64,000 bases of DNA from contig NZ_JAAGLT010000003.1 in the NCBI RefSeq assembly GCF_010548275.1, positions 248,001-312,000 of the forward strand, written 5' to 3'. The notes under the pieces were generated by a model. The model made no database searches, was not told the origin of the DNA, and saw nothing but the letters and a program-made list of their open reading frames with translations. The stretch is from Streptomyces sp. SID12488. Lineage in GTDB: Bacteria > Actinomycetota > Actinomycetes > Streptomycetales > Streptomycetaceae. The position numbers and the translations under genes were made by a program. Below, piece by piece: positions 53,389-63,130 of this stretch (the stretch's first letter is position 1; each line of letters opens with the position of its first letter).

Positions 53389-53440
<52 letters not shown>

Positions 53441-53564
53441 TGGTGGAGCGTGCGTCAGTGAGCGGGCGGGCGCAAATCACCCGATGGGGTGCCTCCGGTC
53501 GGGGGCACCCCATCGTGAGTGAGGGATCCCGTGAGGGATTCCTGTACGTCCGGCCGGACGCGGC

Positions 53565-55202
53565 TCAGATGCCCGCCGCCGCGGAAAGGTCCCGCTTGAT
53601 CGTCTCCAGCAGGTCCGTCGCCTTCGCGCGGGCCGCCGGGAGATCCGCGTGCGTGGGCACCGGGAGGACGACCTCCAGGTAGCACTTCAGCTTGGGCTCC
53701 GTACCGCTGGGGCGGACGATGACGCGGGCGCCGTCGAGCGTGTAGCGCAGGCCGTCCGTGGGCGGGAGCGTCTCCGTGCCCTTGGTGAGGTCCTCGGCCT
53801 TCGTGATCGGCAGGCCCGCGAGCTGAGTCGGGGGCTGCTCGCGCAGGCGGCTCATGGCGTTGGCGATGACCGACAGGTCCTCGACGCGGACCGAGAGCTG
53901 GTCGGTGCCGTGCAGACCGTGCTCGACCGCGATGTCGTCGAGCAGGTCGAGGAGCGTACGGCCCTCGGCCTTCAGCTCGGAGGCGAGTTCCGTGATGGCG
54001 AGCGCTGCGGTGATGCCGTCCTTGTCGCGTACGCCCTCAGGGTCCACGCAGTAGCCGAGGGCCTCCTCGTAGCCGTAGCGCAGGCCCTCCACGCGGGCGA
54101 TCCACTTGAAGCCGGTGAGGGTCTCCTCGTACGGCAGACCCGCCTTCTCGGCGATCCGGCCGAGGAGGGACGAGGAGACGATCGACTCGGCGAACGTGCC
54201 CCGCGCTCCGTGCCGGACCAGATGGGTCGCGAGGAGGGCACCGACCTCGTCGCCGCGCAGCATGCGCCAGCCGTCGCCGGGAACGGGTACGGCTGCCGCG
54301 CAGCGGTCCGCGTCCGGGTCGTTCGCGATGATCAGGTCCGGGTTCGTCTCGCGGGCCTTCGCGAAGGCGAGGTCCATCGCGCCGGGCTCTTCCGGGTTGG
54401 GGAAGGCGACGGTCGGGAAGTCCGGGTCGGGGTCGGCCTGTTCGGCGACCAGCTCGGGGGCGGGGAAACCGGCCCGGGCGAAGGCCGCGAGGAGGGTGTC
54501 CCGGCCGACGCCGTGCATCGCGGTGTAGACCGTGCGGGCGGTACGGGGCGAGCCGGGGGTGAGAACGGCGTCCGTACGGGCCAGGTAGGCGTTCAGGACG
54601 GTGTCGTCGAGGATCTCCCAGCCGGATTCCGGACGCGGAACGTTCGCGAGGGCGCGTACCGCTTCGATCTCGGCGGCGATCTCGGCGTCGGCGGGCGGGA
54701 CGATCTGGGAACCGTCGCCCAGGTACACCTTGTAGCCGTTGTCGCGGGGCGGGTTGTGGCTGGCGGTGACCTCCACGCCCGCGACGGCGCCGAGGTGCCT
54801 TATGGCGAACGCCAGTACGGGGGTGGGGAGGGGGTGGGGGAGGACAGCCGCCCTGAGGCCGGCGCCGGTCATCACGGCGGCGGTGTCCTGGGCGAAGTCC
54901 GCCGACTTGTGGCGGGCGTCGTAGCCGATGACGACGAGGCCGTCGGTCTCGCCCTTCGCCTTGAGATACGCGGCGAGGCCGGCGGCGGCGCGGATGACGA
55001 CCGAGCGGTTCATGCGCATGGGGCCGGCGCCGAGTTCGCCGCGGAGGCCCGCGGTGCCGAACTGGAGGGTGCCGGTGAAGCGGGTGGTGAGTTCGGGGAG
55101 GTCCTGGGCGTCGATGAGCTTGGCGAGTTCCTCACGGGTTTCGGCGTCGGGGTCCTCGGCCAGCCACGCCTTGGCGCGTGCGATGAGTTCGTCGTCGTGC
55201 AC
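53565..55202 (-). CDS. Phosphohexomutase-superfamily enzyme, PGM2-like (candidate phosphopentomutase)
   Basis: A 545-residue alpha-D-phosphohexomutase. The phosphoserine loop VTASHNPPRDNGYKVY, metal loop ANDPDADRC, sugar loop GYCVDPEGVRDKDG (a GEES-like position) and phosphate loop RPSGTEPKLK are present. The length and layout fit the PGM2/PmmB group, whose mammalian PGM2 interconverts (deoxy)ribose-1- and 5-phosphates. No DeoB-type mutase is seen here, and the gene lies directly after purine nucleoside phosphorylase, so a phosphopentomutase role is likely. GTG 55202 has GAGAGG seven bases upstream. Confidence 0.88.
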   Translation of the reverse strand: MHDDELIARAKAWLAEDPDAETREELAKLIDAQDLPELTTRFTGTLQFGTAGLRGELGAGPMRMNRSVVIRAAAGLAAYLKAKGETDGLVVIGYDARHKSADFAQDTAAVMTGAGLRAAVLPHPLPTPVLAFAIRHLGAVAGVEVTASHNPPRDNGYKVYLGDGSQIVPPADAEIAAEIEAVRALANVPRPESGWEILDDTVLNAYLARTDAVLTPGSPRTARTVYTAMHGVGRDTLLAAFARAGFPAPELVAEQADPDPDFPTVAFPNPEEPGAMDLAFAKARETNPDLIIANDPDADRCAAAVPVPGDGWRMLRGDEVGALLATHLVRHGARGTFAESIVSSSLLGRIAEKAGLPYEETLTGFKWIARVEGLRYGYEEALGYCVDPEGVRDKDGITAALAITELASELKAEGRTLLDLLDDIAVEHGLHGTDQLSVRVEDLSVIANAMSRLREQPPTQLAGLPITKAEDLTKGTETLPPTDGLRYTLDGARVIVRPSGTEPKLKCYLEVVLPVPTHADLPAARAKATDLLETIKRDLSAAAGI

Positions 55203-55259
55203 GTCGGTGCCTCTCGTTGTGGTGGTGCGTTGCGTGGTCGGGTGCGGGCCCATTGTTGT

Positions 55260-55345
55260 CGCCCCCGCCGCCCCTACCCGTCCCATCCTTCTGGGGCTCC
55301 GCCCCAGACCCCGCTCCTCAAACGCCGGAGGGGCTGAAAATGCCC
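55260..55345. repeat. Half copy of the 35368-35555 intergenic repeat
   Basis: CGCCCCCGCCGCCCCTACCC is followed by GGGGCTCCGCCCC, TCCTCAAACGCCGGA and GGGGCTGAAAAT. It repeats the left half of the large cruciform at 35368 but lacks the mirrored right half. It lies between two genes of the same strand. Confidence 0.75.
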
Positions 55346-55389
55346 GGCGAAGGGGGGTCTGGTCAGAGCGAGCGCGCCTCTTGCCAGGG

Positions 55390-56220
55390 CTACAGGCGGT
55401 CCAGGACCTTGGTCAGGAGGGCGCCCATGCGGGTTGCGCTGTCCCGGCCAGCTTGGAGGACCTCCTCGTGGTTCAGGGGTTCCCCTGTCATACCCGCCGC
55501 GAGGTTCGTCACCAGGGAGATGCCCAGGATCTCGGCGCCGGCCTCCCGCGCCGCGATCGCCTCCAGCACCGTCGACATCCCGACCAGGTCCGCGCCGATG
55601 GTCCGCGCCATCCGGATCTCGGCCGGCGTCTCGTAGTGCGGGCCCGTGAACTGGGCGTACACGCCCTCCTCGAGGCTCGGGTCGATCTCCTTGCACAGGG
55701 CGCGCAGCCGCGGCGAGTACAGGTCCGTGAGGTCGACGAAGTTCGCGCCGACGATCGGGGACGTCGCCGTGAGGTTGATGTGGTCGCTGATCAGGACCGG
55801 CTGGCCGGGGCGCATGTCGGCGCGCAGGCCGCCGCAGCCGTTGGTCAGGACGATGGTCTTGCAGCCGGCGGCCACGGCGGTACGGACACCGTGCGCCACG
55901 GACGCGACGCCCCGGCCCTCGTAGTAGTGCGTGCGGCCCAGGAAGACCAGCGCGCGCTTGTCACCGATCCGGTACGAGCGGATCTTGCCGCCGTGGCCCT
56001 CGACCGCCGACGGCGGGAAGCCCGGCAGGTCGGTGACCTGGAACTCGGCCTCGGGGTCGCCCAGGGCGTCCACGGCCGGTGCCCAGCCGGAGCCCATCAC
56101 GAGGGCGACGTCGTGGGTCTCGGCGCCCGTGAGCTCCCGCAGGCGCGCGGCGGCGGCGTCGGCGGCGGAGTAGGGGTCGCCCTGGATGTCGTCCGGAAGA
56201 AGAGATGCGTTCACGCGCAT
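55390..56220 (-). CDS. punA: Purine nucleoside phosphorylase
   Basis: A 276-residue trimeric-type PNP that phosphorolyses inosine, guanosine and deoxy forms. [34 protein letters not shown] (phosphate and catalytic region), [24 protein letters not shown] and [14 protein letters not shown] are the family signatures. It lies upstream of the PGM2-like mutase on the same strand. ATG 56220 is preceded by the regulon palindrome, linking it to adenosine deaminase, which supplies inosine. Confidence 0.94.
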   Translation of the reverse strand: MRVNASLLPDDIQGDPYSAADAAAARLRELTGAETHDVALVMGSGWAPAVDALGDPEAEFQVTDLPGFPPSAVEGHGGKIRSYRIGDKRALVFLGRTHYYEGRGVASVAHGVRTAVAAGCKTIVLTNGCGGLRADMRPGQPVLISDHINLTATSPIVGANFVDLTDLYSPRLRALCKEIDPSLEEGVYAQFTGPHYETPAEIRMARTIGADLVGMSTVLEAIAAREAGAEILGISLVTNLAAGMTGEPLNHEEVLQAGRDSATRMGALLTKVLDRL

Positions 56221-56239
56221 GAGGGTATCCGGTTCGAGC

Positions 56240-56251
56240 CTACGCGCGTAG
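56240..56251. promoter_or_regulatory. Nucleoside-regulon palindrome CTACGCGCGTAG
   Basis: Perfect palindrome 19 bases upstream of the PNP ATG (leftward), the same spacing as at deoC. Confidence 0.85.
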
Positions 56252-56338
56252 ATGACGGAGGTTACGGGATGACGATCGTTGTCTTGTCGTTTCCATACAA
56301 GGGGCGGAGGGGCCCGGGGAGGACTTGGTGGGGAGGGG

Positions 56339-56776
56339 TCAACAGGGACGTTTTCTCAGTTCCATCACATAGTCGTGCGGTGCCCCCGCCGACTCCGCCG
56401 CGTCGGCGATCTCGCCCAGGTTCCGGGCCGACGGCAGGCCGCCCTCGTACCCGTTGAGGACGTACACCCACGCCGGTTCCTTGCCCTCCAGCGTTTCGAC
56501 GCGCAGCCGCATCCGGCGGTAGATGTCGAGGCCCACGCCCTCCCAGCGGTCCAGGGAGTCCTCGTCGAGCGGGGCGACCTCGTACAGGGCGACGAAGACC
56601 TGGGAGCGCGGTGCCTCGACGATTGTCGGGAGGGCGCCCTCCCAGCCCATGTGCTCGCCGCCGAACGTCAGCCGCCAGCCGGTCAGCCAGCCGGTGGCGC
56701 GCAGCGGCGAGTGCGGTGCGCGGCGCGTCATGAGCCGGGCGTCGAGATTGCCGGCGTAGGCGGCGTAGAGCGACAT
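56339..56776 (-). CDS. Gamma-glutamylcyclotransferase-like protein
   Basis: A 145-residue protein of the GGCT/AIG2 fold. [11 protein letters not shown] gives the substrate loop (YGSN-like position), [22 protein letters not shown] carries the acidic segment typical of the fold, and [15 protein letters not shown] follows. The activity may be on gamma-glutamyl amino acids or peptides; not certain. It is divergent from lpdA. Confidence 0.85.
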   Translation of the reverse strand: MSLYAAYAGNLDARLMTRRAPHSPLRATGWLTGWRLTFGGEHMGWEGALPTIVEAPRSQVFVALYEVAPLDEDSLDRWEGVGLDIYRRMRLRVETLEGKEPAWVYVLNGYEGGLPSARNLGEIADAAESAGAPHDYVMELRKRPC

Positions 56777-56949
56777 GGATCGAGAGTACGGCAGCGGACA
56801 CGGCCGTCACTCCGGCAGCACACGCCGCTTCCGTACCCGTACAGACGTCCGTCATCGCCCGTGCCGCACCCGTCGGCCGTCCCCCTGCTACCGGCTCCGG
56901 GACCTGTGCGGCGGACCCGGGGCGTCGGCACCCCGGCGCGTACGGGACA

Positions 56950-58398
56950 ATGGGGTATGTGACTCGGATCGTGATCATTGGTGGCGGACCCGGCGGCTAC
57001 GAAGCGGCGCTGGTGGCAGCGCAACTCGGTGCGGAGGTGACCGTCGTCGACTGCGACGGTCTGGGCGGGGCGTCGGTGCTCACCGACTGCGTACCGTCGA
57101 AGACCCTGATCGCCACGGCCGAGGTGATGACCACCTTCGACTCCTCGTACGAGGAACTGGGGATCATCGTCGCCGACGACACCCCACCCGACAAGCAGGC
57201 GGCCCGCGTCGTCGGTGTCGACCTCGGCAAGGTCAACCGACGGGTGAAGCGCCTCGCCCTCGCCCAGTCGCACGACATCACCGCCTCCGTCACCCGGGCC
57301 GGTGCCCGTGTCCTGCGCGGGCGCGGGCGGCTCGACGGCCTCCAGGGCGTCGACGGCTCCCGCAAGGTCGTCGTACGGGCCGTGGACGGCAGCGAGGAGA
57401 CCCTCGTCGCCGACGCCGTGCTGATCGCCACCGGCGGACACCCGCGTGAGCTGGAAGACGCGCAGCCCGATGGTGAGCGCATCCTCAACTGGACCCAGGT
57501 CTACGACCTCACCGAGCTGCCCGAGGAACTCATCGTGGTCGGGTCCGGTGTCACCGGAGCCGAGTTCGCCGGTGCCTACCAGGCCCTCGGGTCCAAGGTC
57601 ACCCTCGTCTCCTCCCGTGACCGCGTGCTGCCGGGTGAGGACCCCGACGCCGCCGCCGTCCTCGAAGAGGTCTTCCGGCGCCGTGGCATGAACGTCATGG
57701 CCCGCTCCCGCGCGGAGTCCGCCAAGCGCGTCGGCGACCGGGTCGAGGTCACCCTCGCCGACGGGCGTGTCATCAGCGGCTCGCACTGTCTGATGGCCGT
57801 CGGCGCGATTCCCAACAGCGCCGGGATGGGCCTGGAGGAGGCCGGGGTCAAGCTCCGCGACTCCGGGCACATCTGGACCGACAAGGTGTCGAGGACGACG
57901 GCCCCGGGCGTGTACGCCGCCGGTGACGTGACCGGTGTCTTCGCCCTCGCGTCCGTCGCCGCCATGCAGGGCCGTATCGCCATGTACCACTTCCTCGGCG
58001 ACGCGGTGGCCCCCCTCAACCTCAAGACCGTCTCCTCCAACGTCTTCACCGACCCCGAGATCGCGACCGTCGGCTACACCCAGGCCGATGTCGACTCCGG
58101 GAAGATCGAGGCAGTGGTCGTCAAACTGCCGCTGCTGCGCAATCCGCGCGCGAAGATGCAGGGCATCCGGGACGGTTTCGTCAAGCTCATGTGCCGTCCG
58201 GGCACCGGGATTGTCGTGGGCGGGTGCGTCGTGTCGCCGCGCGCCTCCGAACTCATCCACCCGATCTCGATCGCCGTCGACAACAATCTGACGGTCGAGC
58301 AGATCGCGAACGCGTTCACGGTCTATCCCTCCCTTTCAGGATCGATCGCCGAGGTCGCCCGGCAGCTTCACACGCGCAAGGCGGCGGGCGAGGCCTGA
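56950..58398 (+). CDS. lpdA: NAD(P)H-quinone dehydrogenase LpdA-like flavoprotein
   Basis: A 482-residue flavoprotein disulfide reductase relative, similar to mycobacterial LpdA. TRIVIIGGGPGGYEAALVAAQ binds FAD. In the redox motif the usual CxxxxC is replaced by GGASVLTDCVPSKTL, so only one Cys remains, as in LpdA, which acts on quinones instead of lipoamide. VVGSGVTGAEFAGAYQALGS binds NAD(P)H and GVYAAGDVTG closes the FAD site. ATG 56950 or GTG 56959 are possible starts. Confidence 0.88.
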   Translation: MGYVTRIVIIGGGPGGYEAALVAAQLGAEVTVVDCDGLGGASVLTDCVPSKTLIATAEVMTTFDSSYEELGIIVADDTPPDKQAARVVGVDLGKVNRRVKRLALAQSHDITASVTRAGARVLRGRGRLDGLQGVDGSRKVVVRAVDGSEETLVADAVLIATGGHPRELEDAQPDGERILNWTQVYDLTELPEELIVVGSGVTGAEFAGAYQALGSKVTLVSSRDRVLPGEDPDAAAVLEEVFRRRGMNVMARSRAESAKRVGDRVEVTLADGRVISGSHCLMAVGAIPNSAGMGLEEAGVKLRDSGHIWTDKVSRTTAPGVYAAGDVTGVFALASVAAMQGRIAMYHFLGDAVAPLNLKTVSSNVFTDPEIATVGYTQADVDSGKIEAVVVKLPLLRNPRAKMQGIRDGFVKLMCRPGTGIVVGGCVVSPRASELIHPISIAVDNNLTVEQIANAFTVYPSLSGSIAEVARQLHTRKAAGEA

Positions 58399-58490
58399 CG
58401 GTCGGGAGGTGCCGGTGGGGCGCCAGAGAGAGCAACTTCCCGCTGGTCACGGGGATTTGTCGGCCATTCCTGCGGCATAAGCCGGGGAGA

Positions 58491-58589
58491 TAGGCGCGTA
58501 TACCACTTCCCGTACCCCCCTGCGAACAACTTCTGCTATTCGGCGCAAACTGCTGAAAGCAGACGGTCCTTGGGGTTACTGTCAGTTTC
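58491..58589 (+). promoter_or_regulatory. deoR promoter with degenerate regulon box
   Basis: TAGGCGCGTA (58491-58500), flanked A...T, matches TACGCGCGTA at nine of ten bases and lies 90 bases before the regulator's start. TACTGT (58577-58582) lies seven bases before GTG 58590 with no ribosome-binding site, suggesting a -10 and leaderless transcript. Autoregulation is an inference. Confidence 0.45.
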
Positions 58590-59594
58590 GTGTTCGCTGC
58601 AGAACGTCGTCAATTGATCCTCGAAATGGTGCGTGCCAATGGAGCCGTGTCGCTCCGTGAGCTCGCCCGCGTCGTCCAGACCTCCGAAGTGACCGTACGG
58701 CGGGACGTGCGCGCACTGGAGGCAGAAGGACTCCTCGACCGCCGGCATGGCGGTGCGGTATTGCCGGGCGGGTTCACGCGAGAATCCGGCTTTCCGCAGA
58801 AATCCCATCTCGCGACCGCCGAGAAGACGGCCATCGCCGACCTCGCCGCGAGCTTCGTCGAAGAGGGCGAGGCCATCGTGGTCGGGGCGGGGACCACCAC
58901 GCAGGAGCTGGCACGCCGGCTCGCGCGGGTCCCCGGGCTGACCGTCGTCACCAACTCCCTGTTGGTGGCCCAGGCGTTGGCCCACGCGAACAGAGTGGAG
59001 GTCGTGATGACCGGTGGCACTCTGCGCGGTTCCAACTACGCCCTGGTCGGCAGTGGCGCCGAGCAGTCCCTGCACGGGCTGCGGGTGTCCAAGGCCTTCC
59101 TCTCCGGAAGCGGGCTCACCGCCGAACGCGGGCTGTCCACCTCCAACATGCTGTCGGCGTCCGTCGACCGCGCGCTGGTGCAGGCCGCCGCCGAGGTCGT
59201 CGTGCTCGCCGATCACACCAAGCTCGGTTCGGACACCATGTTCCAGACCGTGCCCACGGATGTGATCACCCGCCTCGTCACCGACGAACCGCCCGTCCAC
59301 GACGACCGCGCCGGTACGGAACTCCAGGCCCTGGCCGATCAGGGAGTGCAGATCGCCGTGGCCGGATCGTCGGGCTCGGGCAACAGCTCCCCGGGAAACG
59401 GGCCGCAGGGCGGTGAGCAGGTCCCCACGCGTCAACAGCGCCGGGACGTGCCGCTTCCCAACCCGCGCCGGGGACAGCTCCCCGGCGGCGCGGCGGGCCA
59501 TCCGCTGCGCGGCACGATGCTGGGCGAGCAGCCCGGCGGACCCGGTGAGCGCGAGCGGGAACGAGCCCGGGTGGCGGACCTCCGCCGCCGCTGA
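58590..59594 (+). CDS. DeoR/GlpR family regulator, candidate nucleoside-regulon repressor
   Basis: A 334-residue regulator. The helix-turn-helix RQLILEMVRANGAVSLRELARVVQTSEVTVRRDVRALEAEGLLDRRHGGAV is typical, and the DeoRC sensor domain follows (IVVGAGTTTQELARRL, VVTNSLLVAQAL, VVMTGGTLRG, ADHTKLG). About 80 C-terminal residues (from 260) form an unusual Gly/Arg/Gln-rich tail not found in standard 250-residue members. DeoR domains sense sugar phosphates; deoxyribose phosphates would fit. GTG 58590 as start. Confidence 0.85.
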   Translation: MFAAERRQLILEMVRANGAVSLRELARVVQTSEVTVRRDVRALEAEGLLDRRHGGAVLPGGFTRESGFPQKSHLATAEKTAIADLAASFVEEGEAIVVGAGTTTQELARRLARVPGLTVVTNSLLVAQALAHANRVEVVMTGGTLRGSNYALVGSGAEQSLHGLRVSKAFLSGSGLTAERGLSTSNMLSASVDRALVQAAAEVVVLADHTKLGSDTMFQTVPTDVITRLVTDEPPVHDDRAGTELQALADQGVQIAVAGSSGSGNSSPGNGPQGGEQVPTRQQRRDVPLPNPRRGQLPGGAAGHPLRGTMLGEQPGGPGERERERARVADLRRR

Positions 59595-59627
59595 CCGTCG
59601 TCGAACCGGGTAACCCGGCCAACCGGG

Positions 59628-60203
59628 TTACTGGGGTACGGCCTTCAGGCCCCGCAGTGTCAGGGTCAGGAGGCGGTCGGCCAGGTCCGGGTCGTCCGGG
59701 GTCTCCTCGGCCGCCAGCGCGATGGCGTTGGTGAGCTGGAGCAGGTCGCCGATGGAGACGTCGGTGCGCAGAGTGCCGGCACGCTGGGCGCGGGCGAGCA
59801 GGGCCGCGCCCGCCTCCCGCATCGGGTTGCTGCACCTGGCCAGGGCCGAGTCGGCGTCGTACGACACCGACATGAGCGCCCGTGCCAGGCCGCGGTACTC
59901 ACCGGCGTGCGTGACGATCTCGCGCAGCCAGGTCACCAGCGCGGTGCACGGTTCCGGGTCGGTCAGCAGTTCGCGGGAGCGGACCAGCAGGTCACTCACC
60001 GCGTCCTCGAAGACCGCGCTCAGCAGGGCGTGCCGGTTGGGGAAGTGGCGGTAGAGCGTGCCGATACCTACGCCTGCGCGGCGGGCGACATCTTCCAGGG
60101 AGGTGTCCGTGCCGTGTGCTGCGAAGGCGGAGCGGGCTTCTGCGAGGAGGCGCTCGTAGTTGCGGCGGGCATCCGCGCGTAGGCCTGCCGGCGGGTGGGC
60201 CAT
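59628..60203 (-). CDS. TetR/AcrR family transcriptional regulator
   Basis: A 191-residue regulator with helix-turn-helix TSLEDVARRAGVGIGTLYRHFPNRHALLSAVF and an all-helical effector domain (TetR_C-type with LARALMSVSYDADSALARC). It lies alone between the DeoR gene and the carboxylase; its target is not evident and no divergent gene or palindrome is obvious. Confidence 0.9.
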   Translation of the reverse strand: MAHPPAGLRADARRNYERLLAEARSAFAAHGTDTSLEDVARRAGVGIGTLYRHFPNRHALLSAVFEDAVSDLLVRSRELLTDPEPCTALVTWLREIVTHAGEYRGLARALMSVSYDADSALARCSNPMREAGAALLARAQRAGTLRTDVSIGDLLQLTNAIALAAEETPDDPDLADRLLTLTLRGLKAVPQ

Positions 60204-60284
60204 GGGTTCACCTGCCCTTCCTGTACTTGTTCCGGGGGTTCAGCATGCCATTACCAGTCGCCGTGGTGGGTGCGGTGCGTGGCG

Positions 60285-60362
60285 GGCTGACGGTCCGTTG
60301 TGGCTTGTCGCGCCCCGCGGCGGAGCCGCAGATCGGATACAGCCCCGCGCCCCTGGCGTACG
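60285..60362. repeat. Dispersed Streptomyces intergenic element
   Basis: CGCGCCCCGCGGCGGAGCCGC (about 60309) and CAGCCCCGCGCCCCTGGCG correspond, in reverse orientation, to the element at 37881-37980. It contains the hairpin GCGGCGGAGCCGC. Confidence 0.5.
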
Positions 60363-60394
60363 GGCGCTGCGCGCACCGTACGCCATGAAAAGAA

Positions 60395-60430
60395 GCGCCC
60401 GGCGGACTGAGTGATCAGTCCGCCGGGCGC
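60395..60430 (-). terminator. Terminator after accA2
   Basis: GCGCCCGGCGGACTGA (60395-60410), loop GTGA, TCAGTCCGCCGGGCGC (60415-60430): a perfect 16-bp stem 18 bases beyond the leftward accA2 stop, followed on that strand by TTCTTTTC. Confidence 0.92.
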
Positions 60431-60448
60431 CTCGTGGTGCTGTGCGGG

Positions 60449-62221
60449 TCAGTCCTTGATCTCGCAGATGGGGGCGCCGGAGGTGAGGGAGGCGCCGACT
60501 TCGGCGGCGAGGGCCTTGATGGTGCCGGTCTTGTGGGCGTTGAGGGGCTGTTCCATTTTCATGGCTTCGAGGACGACGATGAGGTCGCCTTCCTTGACTT
60601 CCTGGCCTTCTTCGACGGCGACTTTGACGATGGTGCCCTGCATGGGGGAGGCGAGGGTGTCGCCGGAGGCTGCCGGGCCGGTCTTCTTGGCGGCGCGGCG
60701 TTTGGGTTTGGCGCCGGCGGCGAGGCCGGTGCGGGCCAGGGACATGCCCAGGGAGATGGGCAGGGAGACCTCCAGGCGTTTGCCGCCGACCTCGACGACC
60801 ACGGTCTCGCGGCCTGCCTCCTCGTCCGCCTCGATGTCGGCGGGCACGGCGAAGGCGGGGATGTCGTTGACGAACTCGGTCTCGATCCACCGGGTGTGGA
60901 CCGTGAACGGGGCGTCGGAGCCGGTGAGTTCGGGTGCGAAGGCGGGGTCGGTGACGACTTTGCGGTGGAAGGGGATGGCGGTGGCCATGCCCTCGACCTG
61001 GAATTCGGCCAGGGCGCGGGCGGCGCGTTGGAGGGCCTGGGCGCGGGTGGCGCCGGTGACGATCAGTTTGGCGAGGAGTGAGTCCCAGGCCGGGCCGATG
61101 ACGCTGCCGGACTCGACGCCCGCGTCGAGGCGGACTCCGGGGCCCGAGGGTGGGGTGAAGGTGGTGACGGTGCCGGGGGCGGGCAGGAAGCCGCGGCCGG
61201 GGTCCTCGCCGTTGATGCGGAACTCGATGGAGTGACCGCGCAGTTCGGGGTCGCCGTAGCCGAGTGGTTCGCCGTCGGCGATGCGGAACATTTCGCGGAC
61301 GAGGTCGATGCCGGCGACCTCCTCGGTGACGGGGTGTTCGACCTGGAGGCGGGTGTTGACCTCGAGGAAGGAGATCGTGCCGTCGGTGCCGACGAGGAAC
61401 TCGACGGTCCCGGCGCCGACGTAGCCGGCTTCCTTCAGGATGGCCTTGGACGACGCGTACAGTTCCGCGACCTGCGCCTCGGACAGGAAGGGGGCGGGGG
61501 CCTCCTCGACCAGTTTCTGGTGGCGGCGCTGCAGGGAGCAGTCGCGGGTGGAGACGACGACCACGTTGCCGTGGGAGTCGGCCAGGCACTGGGTCTCCAC
61601 GTGGCGGGGTTTGTCGAGGTAGCGCTCGACGAAGCACTCGCCGCGTCCGAACGCGGCGACGGCCTCGCGGACGGCGGAGTCGTAGAGTTCGGGGACTTCT
61701 TCGAGATTCCGGGCGACTTTGAGGCCGCGTCCGCCGCCGCCGAAGGCGGCCTTGATCGCGATGGGCAGGCCGTGCTGTTGGGCGAAGGCGACGACCTCGT
61801 CCGCGCCGGTGACGGGGTCGGGGGTGCCGGCGACCAGGGGGGCGCCGGCACGCTGGGCGATGTGGCGGGCGGCGACCTTGTCGCCGAGGTCGCGGATGGC
61901 CTGTGGGGGCGGGCCGATCCAGGTCAGGCCGGCGTCGATGACTGCCTGGGCGAAGTCGGCGTTCTCCGAGAGGAAGCCGTATCCGGGATGGATCGCGTCC
62001 GCCCCCGAGTCCTTGGCGGCCTGCAACACCTTGGCGAAGTCGAGATAACTGCTCGCCGGGGTGTCACCGCCCAAAGCGAACGCCTCATCCGCGGCACGCA
62101 CATGAAGCGCGTCCCGGTCCGGGTCGGCGTACACGGCCACGCTCGCGATCCCGGCATCCTGACAGGCCCGGGCAACGCGGACAGCGATTTCGCCACGGTT
62201 GGCGATGAGCACCTTGCGCAC
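60449..62221 (-). CDS. accA2: Acyl-CoA carboxylase alpha subunit (biotin carboxylase + BCCP)
   Basis: A 590-residue alpha chain of an actinobacterial acetyl/propionyl-CoA carboxylase. The biotin carboxylase part has [17 protein letters not shown], the ATP-grasp glycine loop [15 protein letters not shown], and [18 protein letters not shown]. The C-terminal biotin carrier domain has [10 protein letters not shown] with the biotinylated Lys. It carboxylates biotin and passes CO2 to a beta subunit such as PccB or AccB to make malonyl-CoA or methylmalonyl-CoA. GTG 62221 follows AAGGAGG; upstream extensions are unsupported. Confidence 0.94.
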   Translation of the reverse strand: MRKVLIANRGEIAVRVARACQDAGIASVAVYADPDRDALHVRAADEAFALGGDTPASSYLDFAKVLQAAKDSGADAIHPGYGFLSENADFAQAVIDAGLTWIGPPPQAIRDLGDKVAARHIAQRAGAPLVAGTPDPVTGADEVVAFAQQHGLPIAIKAAFGGGGRGLKVARNLEEVPELYDSAVREAVAAFGRGECFVERYLDKPRHVETQCLADSHGNVVVVSTRDCSLQRRHQKLVEEAPAPFLSEAQVAELYASSKAILKEAGYVGAGTVEFLVGTDGTISFLEVNTRLQVEHPVTEEVAGIDLVREMFRIADGEPLGYGDPELRGHSIEFRINGEDPGRGFLPAPGTVTTFTPPSGPGVRLDAGVESGSVIGPAWDSLLAKLIVTGATRAQALQRAARALAEFQVEGMATAIPFHRKVVTDPAFAPELTGSDAPFTVHTRWIETEFVNDIPAFAVPADIEADEEAGRETVVVEVGGKRLEVSLPISLGMSLARTGLAAGAKPKRRAAKKTGPAASGDTLASPMQGTIVKVAVEEGQEVKEGDLIVVLEAMKMEQPLNAHKTGTIKALAAEVGASLTSGAPICEIKD

Positions 62222-62644
62222 GATTGAGGCTCCCTCCTTGAAACAAGCCGAGTTTAGGGACTGCCGACACGGCGCATCGACCCGTCCCCACTGGTGAGCT
62301 TGCCCACACGGAGCGTGATGCGAGGCTCGCCCTACCCGTGAAATCCCTTGTCGCACCTATGTACGCGGGACTCCATCGGGAAACCCTAGCCCCCTGATGT
62401 GGTCAAGGTCTCTGTGAGAGCGTGCTGCGGCCCACTCGGTTTCTTTGTGGACATCCTACGAACGGCCCAATGATTCTCTGCCCGCCGAGGAACCTCCGCC
62501 GAACCCTTGTCCACAGGTTTACCGGTTAGTAGCGTTCAGGATGTACCGAACGTAGTACCAGCTGAACTTACTAGTGGTAACAGCAGCCTTGCTCGTACGG
62601 CGCCCACGCGGCGACCGTGCGCAGTCGAAAGTGGGTGGGGGCCG
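62222..62644. other. Divergent intergenic region, accA2 and membrane-protein gene
   Basis: About 420 bp with no supported gene. It contains the accA2 SD (62227-62235) and, toward the right, an AT-rich stretch with the interrupted palindrome TTAC-TAGTG-GTAA (62568-62580). Promoters for both genes must lie here; no regulon palindrome is seen. Confidence 0.4.
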
Positions 62645-63115
62645 GTGGTCCGCAGACCGGTGGCATGGATCGTCGCGATCGTCCTCTTCGTGGAGGCGTT
62701 CGGCATAGCCGCACTGAACTGGTTCCTGGGGATCGTGGCCGACAACCAGCGGATGTCCCTCGCGGGCCTCGACCCGGACATGATGTCCGTGTCCTCGAAG
62801 ATCGGCGGCGTGGTCTTCGGTCTCTACTTCGCGCTGTGCGGCGTGGTGGCCCTGCTCGTCGCCTGGCGCGACCGCTCCCCGGCCGGGCTCGGCCGCATCC
62901 TGCTGATCAGCGTGGCCGTGGTGCACGCGCTGCTGGGTGCGTTCGCCTGGGGGCTCGTGGGCGTACCGGCGTTCCTCACCATGGTCGTGGTGCTGACGCT
63001 GGTGGTGCTCCTGCTGATGACGTACGACAGGCAGGACCCCACCGCGACCGAGGCCTCCGATGTCCCCGAGGACGCCTCCCCGCTGACGCCCCCGCCGGCG
63101 CCCAGCACCCCCTGA
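62645..63115 (+). CDS. Four-helix membrane protein of unknown function
   Basis: A 156-residue protein from GTG 62645 after a GGGGG run. Four helices are visible: VAWIVAIVLFVEAFGIAALNWFLG, GVVFGLYFALCGVVALLVAW, ILLISVAVVHALLGAFAWGL and FLTMVVVLTLVVLLLM. A Pro-rich acidic tail follows. No family recognised. It ends convergently with maf, 15 bases apart. Confidence 0.8.
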   Translation: MVRRPVAWIVAIVLFVEAFGIAALNWFLGIVADNQRMSLAGLDPDMMSVSSKIGGVVFGLYFALCGVVALLVAWRDRSPAGLGRILLISVAVVHALLGAFAWGLVGVPAFLTMVVVLTLVVLLLMTYDRQDPTATEASDVPEDASPLTPPPAPSTP

Positions 63116-63130
63116 CCGCCTCCGCCCCGG

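Noticed and set aside
53649..55337. A 562-codon + strand open frame
   Set aside because: It lies antisense to the phosphomutase, which has every catalytic motif; the antisense product has none.
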